Shown here: positions 46,079-56,163 of the stretch, in pieces
Layout: every line of letters starts with the position of its first letter
Numbering within the stretch: the stretch's first letter is position 1
DNA from: Actinostola sp. cb2023
Lineage: Eukaryota; Cnidaria; Anthozoa; Actiniaria; Actinostolidae
Assembly: GCA_033675265.1 (NCBI GenBank)
Contig: JAUJYZ010001210.1
Span: forward strand, 511,501-575,500
Length of the DNA stretch: 64,000 nucleotides
Direction of reading: 5' to 3'
Notes under the pieces: model-generated
What the model was told of the DNA's origin: nothing
The model's input: the letters and a program-made list of their open reading frames with translations, nothing else
Database searches by the model: none
Made by a program: the position numbers and the translations under genes

Positions 46079-48628
46079 TGGTAGTGAACTACCTTTGATA
46101 TCTTTGAGTCTATTGTTGATTTGTACATTAAACATAGTGTTACCAACCATGGATATCTCATCTATGAATATCAGTTTGACTCCACCAAGCTGACATCTTA
46201 ATGTATTCAGTCTACTTGAATCAAGGCGTTTGTAGTTCCTTTTAAGGACATGACATGCAGGTATTGCAAGACCACTATGTATTGTATTACCTTTAATATT
46301 ATATGCTGCTTTACCAGTAGGGGCTAGCATTAACACCTTAATCTCACTAAAGTTCATACCAGCTCTAGTGTTATAATACTTTAAGGCTGCCTGATAGAGT
46401 GCTTTTGTAAGGTGTGATTTACCCACACCTGCTCCTCCACTAAGGAAACAATAGAATGGTTCATCAGATGTTTTTATTAGATGTAGTACATGATAGAAGA
46501 ATTCCTTTTGTTCTTTATTCAACATTTGCACCATGTGTCTATATTCATCATCTTGTAATTCATTCAATATTAATGGCTCAGTGTTTGAATCAACTGAAGG
46601 AATGCCAATGTCATGTGATAGGTTGTAGTTCTCATTGAAATCAGGATGTAAATCTGTATTACCTTCAGCCTGGTCTTGGTGTTCAACACTCTGAGTACCA
46701 GGTGCTATAGAGTCATATGTTTCCTCCAATCTATTCATTTCTTGTTGTATTTCATTAAAGTCTTCATTACAAACAGCATACTGTTTCATTTGTTCATTGA
46801 TCATATTGGATAGTAGTATACAGCGTTCTTGATATGAGGAGCAGAAACCAATTAAATCGGTTTGTTCATTTCTCCATGGAGTGAAAAGCATAATCAGCTC
46901 ACTGTAGTGCTTCTCAGGTTCAGCTTCCTTATTGAAACAAACACTTCTTATTACTCTAGCTTTAGTTCTTTTCTTAGTCTTACTAGAAGGCTCTTTGATA
47001 CAAAGATTATCATCATCATCATCATTTCGATCATCATCTATAGATGTCTCATATGGGAGATTATCAGTATCTAATTCATTTGATTGTTTTACATATGGTG
47101 TCCCACATGAATCATACCATGCAGCCCAGTCTGCAAGTGTCAAGTGTTCAAGTTTTGCTGGACGCTTACAATATCTTTTTAATAAACCACTAGTGTAGAT
47201 TTCTTCACAATCATCTTCCATATCTTTAATATCACTGATTGGCTTTAAAAGCTCGACTCTCTCTTCAGGAGGTGAAGTGTTTATAAATATAACTTGTCGA
47301 GATGCTTTTCTCATTGGAAGTTGTAAAACAATGTACACAGCTTCTTGAGCACTTATTTCAACGTTATTCAAAAATTTACTGCCAATGTCTCTCACTTGCT
47401 GTTTTATACCAGCATTTCCTTTCCTTGCTTCATTACAAGCTTCTCTTAAAAGTTCACTCATTCCTTTTTGAGCCTTAGAGATATAATTGACTATGTATAC
47501 AGCACATGCATACACATCTAATACAAACTGGATGTCCATATTGGCTCTCCATGCACTAAGACAAGCAGGATTGTAATTATTTATCCTCAATTCATTTGGA
47601 TTTCGTTTTAAAAACACTGTAGGTGTGTTAAGAGATGAACTTATAGCCAGTAAATAGTTCTCTTCTGTGACATTGAGATCAAGCAGTAACTGATCAAAGG
47701 AAATATCTTCACCTTCTATCATATCATCTAGATGCTTTTTGATTGATTTCCATGCATCTTTGTGCATTTTTATTTCACTTTGAGGCATATCAGTGTCTAG
47801 AGGATACAATATTTCTGTTTGTCTCATGGGAGGCTGTGGATAATTGAATCGACACTCCCTTTTTGTATTCTTGCGACAAGTATGAGAATGTCTGTGTATT
47901 TGTCTATTGACTAGCTTAAGTAGTTCAGGGTTGTCTATTGGTTTTTGACAAGTAATTATCTTATCGATATATGATGTCACATCTGCATCACTGTCTATTT
48001 TAAATTGTGGTGCATCTTCGAGCCATATCAGCATGTGAATATGAGGCGAACCCCTTTGTTGGTATTCTACTCTGTAAAACCAGTCAGCAATCTTTCCTAG
48101 TGGTGCAGCTTCACTTAAGAGAAAGTTACTGAGAAACTGACTAACTTGATAGTCAAAATGTCTAGCACAAGTTACAGGATCACTTTGGATCAATCTACAC
48201 TTTTTTTCCCAGTTTAAGTTGTCTAGTTCATCATCAGTATATTGCTTATGATCAACAAGTTGACCAAGTATTCTTAATAGATGTATCCATTGTGTTTCTG
48301 CTGCTGAGAAACTACAAAATAGTGAAGCTGGACCTAACTGTCTTATCATTGCAAATAGGTCTTTCTTTGCTTTTTCAAAGTATGGAGGTGATCCTCTTAA
48401 TGCTCTAAGGAATTTAAATCCCTCATCATGGCGGATTAAGCTGTCTAATGTTCCTTGTTGTTTTAACTGCCCTGCATTTAGGGTTCTGCTATTTCCCTTG
48501 CATTTTCTTAGTGCAATTTGTGATTTCCCTAAAAGGATTTTCATTTGCAGCTTTTTGGTTTTATAGAATATATTTTCAACACACATAGCTGCTCTTCTAT
48601 CTGATCTTCTGAGTTCAGATTTACAAAT
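46064..48628 (-). CDS. Helentron Rep (HUH) nickase and helicase N-terminal part
   Basis: An open frame of about 855 codons. The Rep domain has YRVEYQQRGSPHIHMLIWLE near residue 200, with the HUH metal-binding His pair (HIH). It also has VYIVNYISKAQKGM near 382, where two Tyr residues four apart are the candidate nicking tyrosines. An acidic linker (DDDRNDDDDDN) follows. The helicase begins with Walker A FLSGGAGVGKSHLT near 733 and Walker B LIFIDEISMVG near 825. Rep nicks and rejoins single strands and the helicase unwinds, giving rolling-circle movement. The true protein starts upstream of this piece; the first 4 codons of the open frame lie in the inserted fold-back element. It ends at a frameshift near 46075. 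Confidence 0.9.
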   Translation of the reverse strand: MCKSELRRSDRRAAMCVENIFYKTKKLQMKILLGKSQIALRKCKGNSRTLNAGQLKQQGTLDSLIRHDEGFKFLRALRGSPPYFEKAKKDLFAMIRQLGPASLFCSFSAAETQWIHLLRILGQLVDHKQYTDDELDNLNWEKKCRLIQSDPVTCARHFDYQVSQFLSNFLLSEAAPLGKIADWFYRVEYQQRGSPHIHMLIWLEDAPQFKIDSDADVTSYIDKIITCQKPIDNPELLKLVNRQIHRHSHTCRKNTKRECRFNYPQPPMRQTEILYPLDTDMPQSEIKMHKDAWKSIKKHLDDMIEGEDISFDQLLLDLNVTEENYLLAISSSLNTPTVFLKRNPNELRINNYNPACLSAWRANMDIQFVLDVYACAVYIVNYISKAQKGMSELLREACNEARKGNAGIKQQVRDIGSKFLNNVEISAQEAVYIVLQLPMRKASRQVIFINTSPPEERVELLKPISDIKDMEDDCEEIYTSGLLKRYCKRPAKLEHLTLADWAAWYDSCGTPYVKQSNELDTDNLPYETSIDDDRNDDDDDNLCIKEPSSKTKKRTKARVIRSVCFNKEAEPEKHYSELIMLFTPWRNEQTDLIGFCSSYQERCILLSNMINEQMKQYAVCNEDFNEIQQEMNRLEETYDSIAPGTQSVEHQDQAEGNTDLHPDFNENYNLSHDIGIPSVDSNTEPLILNELQDDEYRHMVQMLNKEQKEFFYHVLHLIKTSDEPFYCFLSGGAGVGKSHLTKALYQAALKYYNTRAGMNFSEIKVLMLAPTGKAAYNIKGNTIHSGLAIPACHVLKRNYKRLDSSRLNTLRCQLGGVKLIFIDEISMVGNTMFNVQINNRLKDIKGSSLPFGVC

Positions 48629-48654
48629 GTGACCTCTCACGACAAAACGTACTT

Positions 48655-49295
48655 AACGCTTAGCCGTTAAAACGGTTAAGCGTTAACAAGCGTTTTAACG
48701 GTTAAGAAAGCGTTATAACGCTTTAGCAAAGCGTTAGCTCTTCCAGCCAAACCGTTAGTAACGCTTTAGCAAAGCGTTAGCTCTTCCAGCCAAACCGTTA
48801 GTAACGCTTTAGCAAAGCGTTAGGTCTTCAAGCCAAACCGTTATAACGCTTTAGCAAAGCGTTAGGTCTTCAAGCCAAACCGTTATAACGCTTTAGCAAA
48901 GCGTTAGGTCTGAAGCCAAACCGTTATAACGCTTTAGCAAAGCGTTAGCTCTTCCAGCCAAACCGTTAGTAACGCTTTAGCAAAGCGTTAGCTCTTCCAG
49001 CCAAACCGTTAGTAACGCTTTAGCAAAGCGTTTAATAGGTCTTCAAGCCAAACCGTTATAACGCTTTAGCAAAGCGTTAGGTCTTCAAGCCAAACCGTTA
49101 TAACGCTTTAGCAAAGCGTTAGGTCTGAAGCCAAACCGTTATAACGCTTTAGCAAAGCGTTAGCTCTTCCAGCCAAACCGTTAATAACGCTTTAGCAAAG
49201 CGTTAGCTCTTCCAGCCAAACCGTTATAACGCTTTAGCAAAGCGTTAGGTCTTCAAGCCAAACCGTTAGATAACGCTTATAACGCTTTAGCAATT
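48655..49295. repeat. ~40-bp minisatellite, left array
   Basis: About 15 units, each containing 'taacgcttt-agc-aaagcgtta' (a 9-bp perfect stem with a 3-base loop) followed by 'ggtcttcaagccaaaccgt' or 'gctcttccagccaaaccgt'. One unit carries an inserted 'taa' (near 49030). Confidence 0.92.
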
Positions 49296-49381
49296 CTCGC
49301 ACGTTTTAGAAGAACGCCACCTCGGTCCGTATAATAAAGAACACTATAATTATTATAAGCCATGCCTTTTCTAAATATTGT

Positions 49382-49397
49382 GGCTCTTAAAAGAGCC
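49382..49397 (-). promoter_or_regulatory. Histone-type 3' mRNA stem-loop
   Basis: Minus strand 'ggctcttttaagagcc' fits the histone mRNA consensus GGYYYU-HHUH-ARRRCC exactly: a 6-bp stem with loop UUUA. It is preceded by an A-rich 'gaaaaaac' and followed by 'acaat'. On the plus strand the loop (UAAA) would not fit. It lies 25 bases after the stop codon of the small frame at 49423-49654, a histone-like distance. Confidence 0.65.
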
Positions 49398-49422
49398 GTT
49401 TTTTCATTCAAAGAAGAAACTT

Positions 49423-49654
49423 CTACTGCAATTCCTTTTCTAAAGAATCCATGTACTCCAATCTCATGATAACTTTTTTCTTGAACTCTTCAAAATTAGC
49501 AACAATGCAAAAATGCATGTTGAGCGTCTAATGTTAAAGACTGGTTTGCAGCGATGTCGTATGATTGCTTAAGCTTTTCCTCTAATTCTTTCAAAGTATC
49601 AAGTTCGTGCATCCTCATCTCTCGGATTGTATCTAGACTCAATTGCTTGTCCAT
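49423..49654 (-). pseudogene. Small coiled-coil gene with histone-like flanking signals
   Basis: From ATG at 49654 (context 'acactATGG') the frame reads MDKQLSLDTIREMRMHEL, then LKELEEKLKQSYD, LTLDAQHAF. A T run near 49509 then shifts it by one base. Setting that aside, NFEEFKKKVIMRLEYMDSLE continues to a TAG at 49423, 76 residues in all. It is highly charged and heptad-like, predicted coiled coil. I do not recognise the family, and it is not a core histone. Upstream on the minus strand are CCAAT (49722-49726) and the octamer ATTTGCAT (49737-49744). Downstream is a histone-type stem-loop. This suggests a replication-phase gene, or a captured copy of one. Confidence 0.55.
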
Positions 49655-49721
49655 AGTGTTAGGGAAGATTTGTCCTTGAATCAAAACAAGCAGCCTTTAA
49701 GAAAACTAGAGCCGCTATTTG

Positions 49722-49744
49722 ATTGGCTAATATAACATGCAAAT
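49722..49744 (-). promoter_or_regulatory. Octamer and CCAAT box upstream of the small coiled-coil gene
   Basis: Minus strand: ATTTGCAT, then 10 bases on AGCCAATC, about 70-90 bases before the ATG at 49654. An octamer plus CCAAT box is the classic arrangement of histone H2B promoters. No TATA box is seen. Confidence 0.5.
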
Positions 49745-50238
49745 TAGAATTAGAAGACTGTTTTCTATTGCGTTCTCTCCTACGTTCCTTTGTATTTTCG
49801 ATCCTTTTGTTTCATATAATTATCGAGTCAATTTTGCGTGACGGAACTAAGGCCTACGGCAAACCGAACCATGAACTTAATTCAGTCGAACCTATTTTGT
49901 GGATACACTGCATTAAACATACGTGAAACTGCGAATTTATAAATTCTTTCCCTAAACTAATCAATCAAGATCAATTATTTCAGTGAATAATAGAATGATG
50001 GATGCAAAATGCGAAACTTTTTCACTGCTAATTATTTTGTTCTGGCAGAACAAAACGCTTCATTTTGAAGTGGCAGACGGTTGTGTTATTGGTTTCTGTT
50101 GTAAATCTGGTTTATACTGGAGTTGGGGCATTTTATTTTATCGCACATCACAAAAGCAAAGATAAACACTTTTGCCCCTAACTGAAGTTTCAGTTTATTT
50201 TTTCAATAAGACAATAACTATTTAGCAACCGGTATTTA

Positions 50239-50453
50239 CAGTGCGAATCGAAAAACCGTGGGCACCCAGAAATATTTCAGAAATCGTTTATCGTTCGTTA
50301 AACAATCAGAAACAACTCTCTAACTGCAAGAAGTTCGACTGATTTGTAGTCAGATAAATTTCTTGCAGTTAGAGAGTTGTTTCTGATTGTTCAACGGAAA
50401 ATAAACGATTTTTGAACTATTTCTGGGTGCCCACGGTTTTTCGATTCGCACTG
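50239..50453. mobile_element. Tc1/mariner-type hairpin MITE, 215 bp
   Basis: The two halves are almost perfect reverse complements from 'cagtgcgaatcgaaaaaccg' inward to a loop of about 20 bases near 50337-50356, flanked by TA on both sides (50237-50238, 50454-50455). Nested inside the fold-back element. Confidence 0.9.
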
Positions 50454-50459
50454 TAAAAT

Positions 50460-50975
50460 AGGTCTTCAAGCCAAACCGTTACAACGCGGCCTTATATGCA
50501 AAGCATTAGCCGGTTATACAACATTACTGTAGGTCTTCAAGTCAAACCGATAGTAATCGAAACTCGCTTTGGCAAAGCGTTAAGTCGTCCAGCCAAACCT
50601 TCGTTATAACGCTTTAGCAAAGCGTTAGGTCTTCAAGCCAAACCGTTAGTAACGCTTTAGCAAAGCGTTAGCTCTTCAAGCCAAACCGTTATAACGCTTT
50701 GCTAAAGCGTTAGGTCTTCAAGCCAAACCGTTATAACGCTTTGCTAAAGCGTTAGGTCTTCAAGCCAAACCGTTATAACGCTTTAGCAAAGCGTTAGCTC
50801 CTCAAGCCAAACCGTTAGTAACGCTTTAGCAAAGCGTTAGCTCTTCAAGCCAAACCGTTAGTAACGCTTTAGCAAAGCGTTAGCTCTTCAAGCCAAACCG
50901 TTACCACGATTTAGCAAAGCGTTAAACGGTCTGAAAAAGCGTTAGTACCCGTTAATTTGCCCGTTTAACGGCTAA
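50460..50975. repeat. ~40-bp minisatellite, right array
   Basis: Same unit and same orientation as the left array, about 12 units; the outer ones are degenerate. Two units near 50690-50745 have the loop reversed ('cttt-gct-aaag' instead of 'cttt-agc-aaag'), as if the hairpin had flipped. Confidence 0.9.
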
Positions 50976-51010
50976 GCGTTAAGTACGTTTTCTCGTGAGA
51001 GGTCACAAAT

Positions 51011-52058
51011 ATCACTGTAGTGGACTTTAACCATGCGTTCTTTAATTTCTGGTCTTTTCTGACCAAGAAATATTCCAGGATATGCTAATTCTTCAGAATA
51101 TTTATCTCTGAATACACTCAATGGTCTATTGCCCTCAGCTGGTGCAACATTGAGAATACTTTGCCGTTCATTGTCTTCTAAAAAGTCAGTTGGCGTAAGC
51201 ATAGTGTCAGTAACACCTGCAGGGATTTCTGCTTCAACTTCACTCCAGTCATCGTCATTATCTGGTTTTTGGCCATCTTCATTGTTAGGACGTTGTTCAT
51301 CTATGACTGATTCTTGATCAGATACATTGTTACTTTCATGTTGTGAAATTTGTTCATTATAATTAATAATCCAGTCTTGGTTCAACACAATACCTTCATC
51401 TTTATAAAGACTACTATTACTCATGAACCATTGTGCAGCTTCAATAACTTTATGAGGTCTTACATTTAATGACATTGCAGAACTCTTGTACTGCAACTTT
51501 CTTTTTAAATTCACTTTGATTGTACCAGCCTCATTGGGTAACCGTGGTAACATGCTCACCGTATTAGTTACATGTGCAGGTACATTCACAATATTGCCAT
51601 GAATTTTTAGTTGCCTTCCCCTTGGAGCTTGCATTAATTTTAGAAAAGCAATTCTTGGAGCTAGCAATCTACACTCTAATTCATTGAGATCAAAGAATGC
51701 TGGTTTTTGTGGGAATACCATACCATTTACTATAGCACATGGTGGAACTCTGTTTTTAACCAAGTGATTATAGCATGTTTTACAAACCCATTCAATGTTA
51801 TCAACACTTGTCTTATTACAGAGATACTTGTCAATGTCAGGGTTAGACTTTCTAAGTCTATCAGCATTAACTACACTATGTTTATACCATAACTGATCAC
51901 AGGAAGTACAAATGTACAGCGGACCTGAAGATACTGTATCGTGAAACTTTGAAATCCAAAATTGGATATTACTTTTGGGCTTTGCTCTATGACTTTTCAG
52001 ATATGCATTATTTTTGGCCTTTTCCTCTGCAGATGTCTTAGATGCTCTATAGTTTTTA
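51011..52058 (-). CDS. Helentron N-terminal region (Cys-rich and DUF6570-like)
   Basis: The frame is open from the HINE-like insertion (KNYRASKTSAEEKAK) to the fold-back insertion (VHYSDIC). It has a zinc-binding pattern (CTSCDQLWYKHSV...CNK...WVCKTCYNHL), then FFDLNELECRLLAPRIAFLK and NIVNVPAHVTNTVSMLPRL, the signature of the DUF6570 region found ahead of Rep in animal Helitrons, an acidic stretch (NNEDGQKPDNDDDWSEVEAE), and SEELAYPGIFLGQKRPEIKE leading into Rep. No in-frame ATG is needed because it is the middle of a polyprotein. Confidence 0.85.
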
Positions 52059-52804
52059 TTGCTGCGAGCCTCCAGGCGAGCAGCGAAACTAATCGTGACG
52101 GAGTTCCTGTGTCATGTGTGGTCGTGTGGGATCTGGGCACTTATGTGGATGCGGCGAGAGTCGAGACTGCATTTCACGGAGTGGGTTTGTGTGTTTGTGT
52201 GTGGAGATGATTTGTGAGCCACGGTACTTTTGATCAGCGCACACTCACAACACGTTCAATCGATTATATTTATACTGGTTGGAGTATCGTTTATTTTTCG
52301 CTGATTCAAGCCAGGAAAGTGTTTGTTTTCTACAAATCTATTATGTCAAATGCAACTTTATTCATTGTTGGAAGCATTCGTCAGGGTCATGAACAATTTA
52401 GTGACATTTCAAGGGGAAGACAATGTTCTTTTATGAGTTTTCAGTGCTCAGTCACGTCCAGTATCCACAATGAAGTACATAAGCTTAAGTTTATACTTCT
52501 ACAGTCGATCAGAGCCGGTTGACCGAAGGAGACAGCATGTACTTGAATGCTTTTGAAAGACACAGTTATATCCCCGATGGTGTCGCTGACCTACATGTAT
52601 CTACCTGATCGAGCTCGTTGGTCTTCGTCAAACCAATCCGGCCCATGCCATTGCCATTGGCATTGAGGCAACTACTGAATCAAATTATACGATCCATCCT
52701 GATGTACTTTTATCTTCTACAAGTGTGCTATGAGGCTTCGACATCTTTCCTGATATCTGGCCAGTATTAACATTGTATATAATATACACCAAACACAATT
52801 CTCT

Positions 52805-53017
52805 ATTTCATTGAATCCATATTTGTATTAATTACTGCATATCAGTAGAGTACAAACTATTAACAGTGTGCAACATAAATAGTGCAAAGTATTGCATGCT
52901 TTTAGTGCTGATACATGTCTATAGCTGTCTGTCAATGACCACATTATTATAGTGTTAGCATTTGTATATAGAATCCATATTTGTATTAACTACTGCATAT
53001 CAGTAGAGTACAAACTA
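52805..53017. repeat. 158-bp tandem repeat, left portion
   Basis: Repeats such as 'cagtagagtacaaactatta' recur at 52843 and 53001 (158 bases apart). The array is interrupted by the TTAA element and resumes at 57364 in the same phase. Confidence 0.85.
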
Positions 53018-54454
53018 TTAAGAGCAAGTATTTACTACGGCCCGAAATTTACTGGCAAGGGGGGTATCTCCGATTTTCTTTTAATTCCGCACAGTGTTAG
53101 CCTATTATATATCTAAATTCGCTGTGTAGTTAGTTTCGAAAAATATATTTTAATTTTCGAGAAATTCGTCATAAACGAAGTCCTCTTGAAATCGTCTCGA
53201 AACACGTCAGAATCATAGACACTTTTAACGAGCTCGGAAATAAGGAAAATAACAGTACTGCTCTTAAAAACCATACGACATTCTTTCTCACTGTCTATAT
53301 ACTAGATGGCGTGATTTTGAGGTGAATTGCGTTATTTTTCATGAGCGAATTATTTTTTTTGGGTGAGGCATACATTTTAACTCGCCGAAAGTATCTATTA
53401 AACAAAGCTAATTTTCACCAGGCGATAAACCTTTAAATCTTTCTGGCCTACGCTTGTGAACTCTATGGATGATCATCTTTTCATATATATAAACATTTCC
53501 TTGGGCAAATAATGTAGCGATTAGCTAGAGCTGCCGAAAGTTGGTGAAAATGTGGTATTTACTTGACCTTTACAGGTCAATCTCTCATAGCAAGTGTAGT
53601 ATGAAAATACCTATCTGATCTTCAATCACTAGTTTTGGCGAATAAAATACACCAAAATCAAATAATTATGAAGTTCTTACCTCAATGATACGGATATGGA
53701 CTTGAGAAACGTCACTTTTATTGTAATAAAGGTCTTCGATCCTTTTCGACTGCATGTCTATTGATAACTTTCGATTAATGTTCAAAATGTCAAAAATTTG
53801 ACCATATTTTTAGCGTATCTTCCCATTCCTCTTCTGAGATACGGTAAATGCGTAAAGGTTCAATAGGCCCATTTGTTTTTACGTTACTTTGTTCCTTAAT
53901 TGTAGCTGTATTTGTCGCAATTCTTCATTGATTTGAACTAGACAAACAAACTGACTTATGCAAATTACTGCAATAGGGATGATTGACAGGGCGAGAAGGT
54001 CTCTGTTCCTTGAAATTTTAGAAATTTATCAGATTGATATCAGTATTAATATATTTAAATTGAAGAAAAGTAAGATAGATAGATAGATACCTAAAAAAAG
54101 AGTAAAAGTCGAAGACTATAAAATTAAAAACATTTTTTTTTTACTTCAGCTGACTTCTGAAAAAATGGAGATGGTAAAATGATACAACTCCCGTCCCCAC
54201 CTACCTGGGGTGTTTTGGTCAACTTACAATAATAACATTTATAATAATCAGTTCATTACCAGAGCTTAGAAATGTAAGCTTGCTGTTCGTTCAGATCTCT
54301 TGTTGGTGGTCTTCAGTGTAGTTTCGATCCAAAAGACAATGAAAAGCGACAAAATAATTCAGATAATACCTCTACTTTCCTGCATGAAGGATATTTCCAG
54401 GCATACGTCTACTCTGACCTTTTCAGGTCCACAAAATGAAATTGATCTCATTCT

Positions 54455-55500
54455 TTGTGGACACCTCCCGCAAGCGGACACCTCCCGTAAATGGACACCT
54501 TCCGTAAGCGGACACCTCCCGCGAGCGGATACCTCCCGTAAGCGGACACCTTCCGTAAGCGGACACCTCCCGCAAGCGGACACCTCCCGTAAGCGGACAC
54601 CTTCCGTAAGCGGACACCTCCCGCAAGCGGACACCTCCCGTAAGCGGACACCTTCCGTAAGCGGACACCTCCCGCAAGCGGACACCTCCCGTAAGCGGAC
54701 ACCTTCCGTAAATGGACACCTCCCGTAAGCGTACACCTCCCGTAAGCATACACCTCCCGTAAGCGGACACCTTCCGTAAGCGGACAACTCCCGCAAGCGG
54801 ACACCTCCCGTAAATGGACATCTTCCGTAAGCGGATACCTCCCGCAAGCGGACACCTCCCGTAAATGGACACCTTCCTTCCGTAAGTGGACACCTCCCGC
54901 AAGCGGACACCTCCCGTAAGCGGACACCTTCCGTAAGCGGACACCTCCCGTAAATGGACACCTCCCGTAAGCGTACACCTCCGTAAGCATACACCTCCCG
55001 TAAGCGGACACCTTCCGTAAGCGGACAACTCCCACAAGCGGACACCTCCCGTAAATGGACACCTTCCGTAAGCGGACACCTCCCACAAGCGGACACCTCC
55101 CGTAAGCGGACACCTTCCGTAGGCGGACAACTCACACAAGCGGACACCTCCCGTAAATGGACACCTTCCGTAAGTGGACACCTCCCGCAAGCGGACACCT
55201 CCCGTAAGCGGACACCTTCCGTAAGCGGACACCTCCCGTAAATGGACACCTCCCGTAAGCGTACACCTCCCGTAAGCATACACCTCCCGTAAGCGGACAC
55301 CTTCCGTAAGCGGACAACTCCCACAAGCGGACACATCCCGTAAATGGACATCTTCCGTAAGCGGATACCTCCCGCAAGCGGATTCCTCCCGTATGCGGAC
55401 ACCTTCCGTAAGCGGACACCTCCCGTAAGCGGACACCTTCCGTAAATGGACACCTCAGTCCCGTAAGCGGACACCTCCCGTAAGTGGACACTTCCCGTAA
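54455..55500. repeat. 17-bp minisatellite, ~60 copies
   Basis: Unit 'gcggacacctcccgtaa' with variants 'ccttccgtaa', 'aatggacacc', 'cgtacacctc'. Larger blocks (for example 'gtacacctcccgtaagcata') recur every few hundred bases. The unit is not a multiple of 3 and has no stop codon on the minus strand, so all three minus frames stay open for 200-370 codons and encode the same 17-residue repeat, [21 protein letters not shown]. I regard those frames as by-products. Confidence 0.95.
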
Positions 55501-55646
55501 AAGCGCATTGGGACGAATGTGAAATGCGCTATATAAGAATTATCGCGAAGTAGAAATGTAGAGTAGCTTGAGAATGTTGGCATGCGGTCACTGGTGGCCC
55601 TTATGGTCCACCGTATACCGTCATTTCAGCAAAAGTTGTCGCCGAC

Positions 55647-55972
55647 CGGCCTCACCGACTACGCGGCGACTAGACCGAACGGGAGTGTGGTATAACATAT
55701 ATGATTGGCCATGCCTCAAGCTTACAGTGAAGACCTACGCAGGCGAGTGGTTTGGGTGATTTAGTGGCCTTTCAACGACTGAAGATTGAAATGAGTCATT
55801 GACGTATCGACACTTTATATTTTCCTTGCGTAAAACACGAGTATTCATTCCAGTATTACTCCCATTATGATAATGAGAAAATAAATTTCCAGAGTGAATA
55901 ATGTTTTGATTCAGTGATTTCTACCCATACTCCCGTTCGGTCTAGTCGCGTAGTCGTGAATGACTTGGCCAG
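55647..55972. repeat. Inverted repeat nested in the TTAA element
   Basis: 'gcgactagaccgaacgggag' at about 55665 is reverse-complemented at about 55930, with arms of about 40 bp and small gaps. Probably a small MITE; no target duplication assigned. Confidence 0.6.
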
Positions 55973-56112
55973 ACTTGTTGCGCGTTTTAATCCTTTTATA
56001 ATGAAATGCATTTATTTGCAAATCTTAGTCATCCCTTCTGATGTGATAGTGTAATTTGTATTTGTAAGCTTTATACATTGATGAATACCTTTATAAAATA
56101 AATATTAGGTTT

Positions 56113-56116
56113 ATTA

Positions 56117-56163
<47 letters not shown>
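56113..56163. repeat. (TTA)n microsatellite
   Basis: About 16 triplets, preceded by 'ataaaataaatatt', as at the 3' tail of a retroposon. Confidence 0.9.

Larger units (their letters stand above)
48629..51006. mobile_element. Minisatellite-rich fold-back element inside the Helentron
   Basis: TIRs start 'gtgacctctcacga', one base differs, then 'aaaacgtacttaacgcttag' continues on both sides (about 42 bp). The flanks are AAAT (48625-48628, 51007-51010), a 4-bp duplication. Setting the element aside with one copy restores HYSDICKSELRRSD in the Helentron. Inside: a left array (about 48655-49295), a unique core of about 930 bp with a small gene, a Tc1-type MITE, then a right array (about 50460-50975). 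No transposase. Confidence 0.85.

Noticed and set aside
49382..49654. Core or linker histone gene
   Set aside because: The flanking signals are histone-like, but the protein is a charged coiled coil without a histone fold or lysine-rich tails.
54359..55491. Antisense frames of 371, 337, 221 and 119 codons
   Set aside because: All read the stop-free 17-bp minisatellite in different frames. There is no unique domain at either end.
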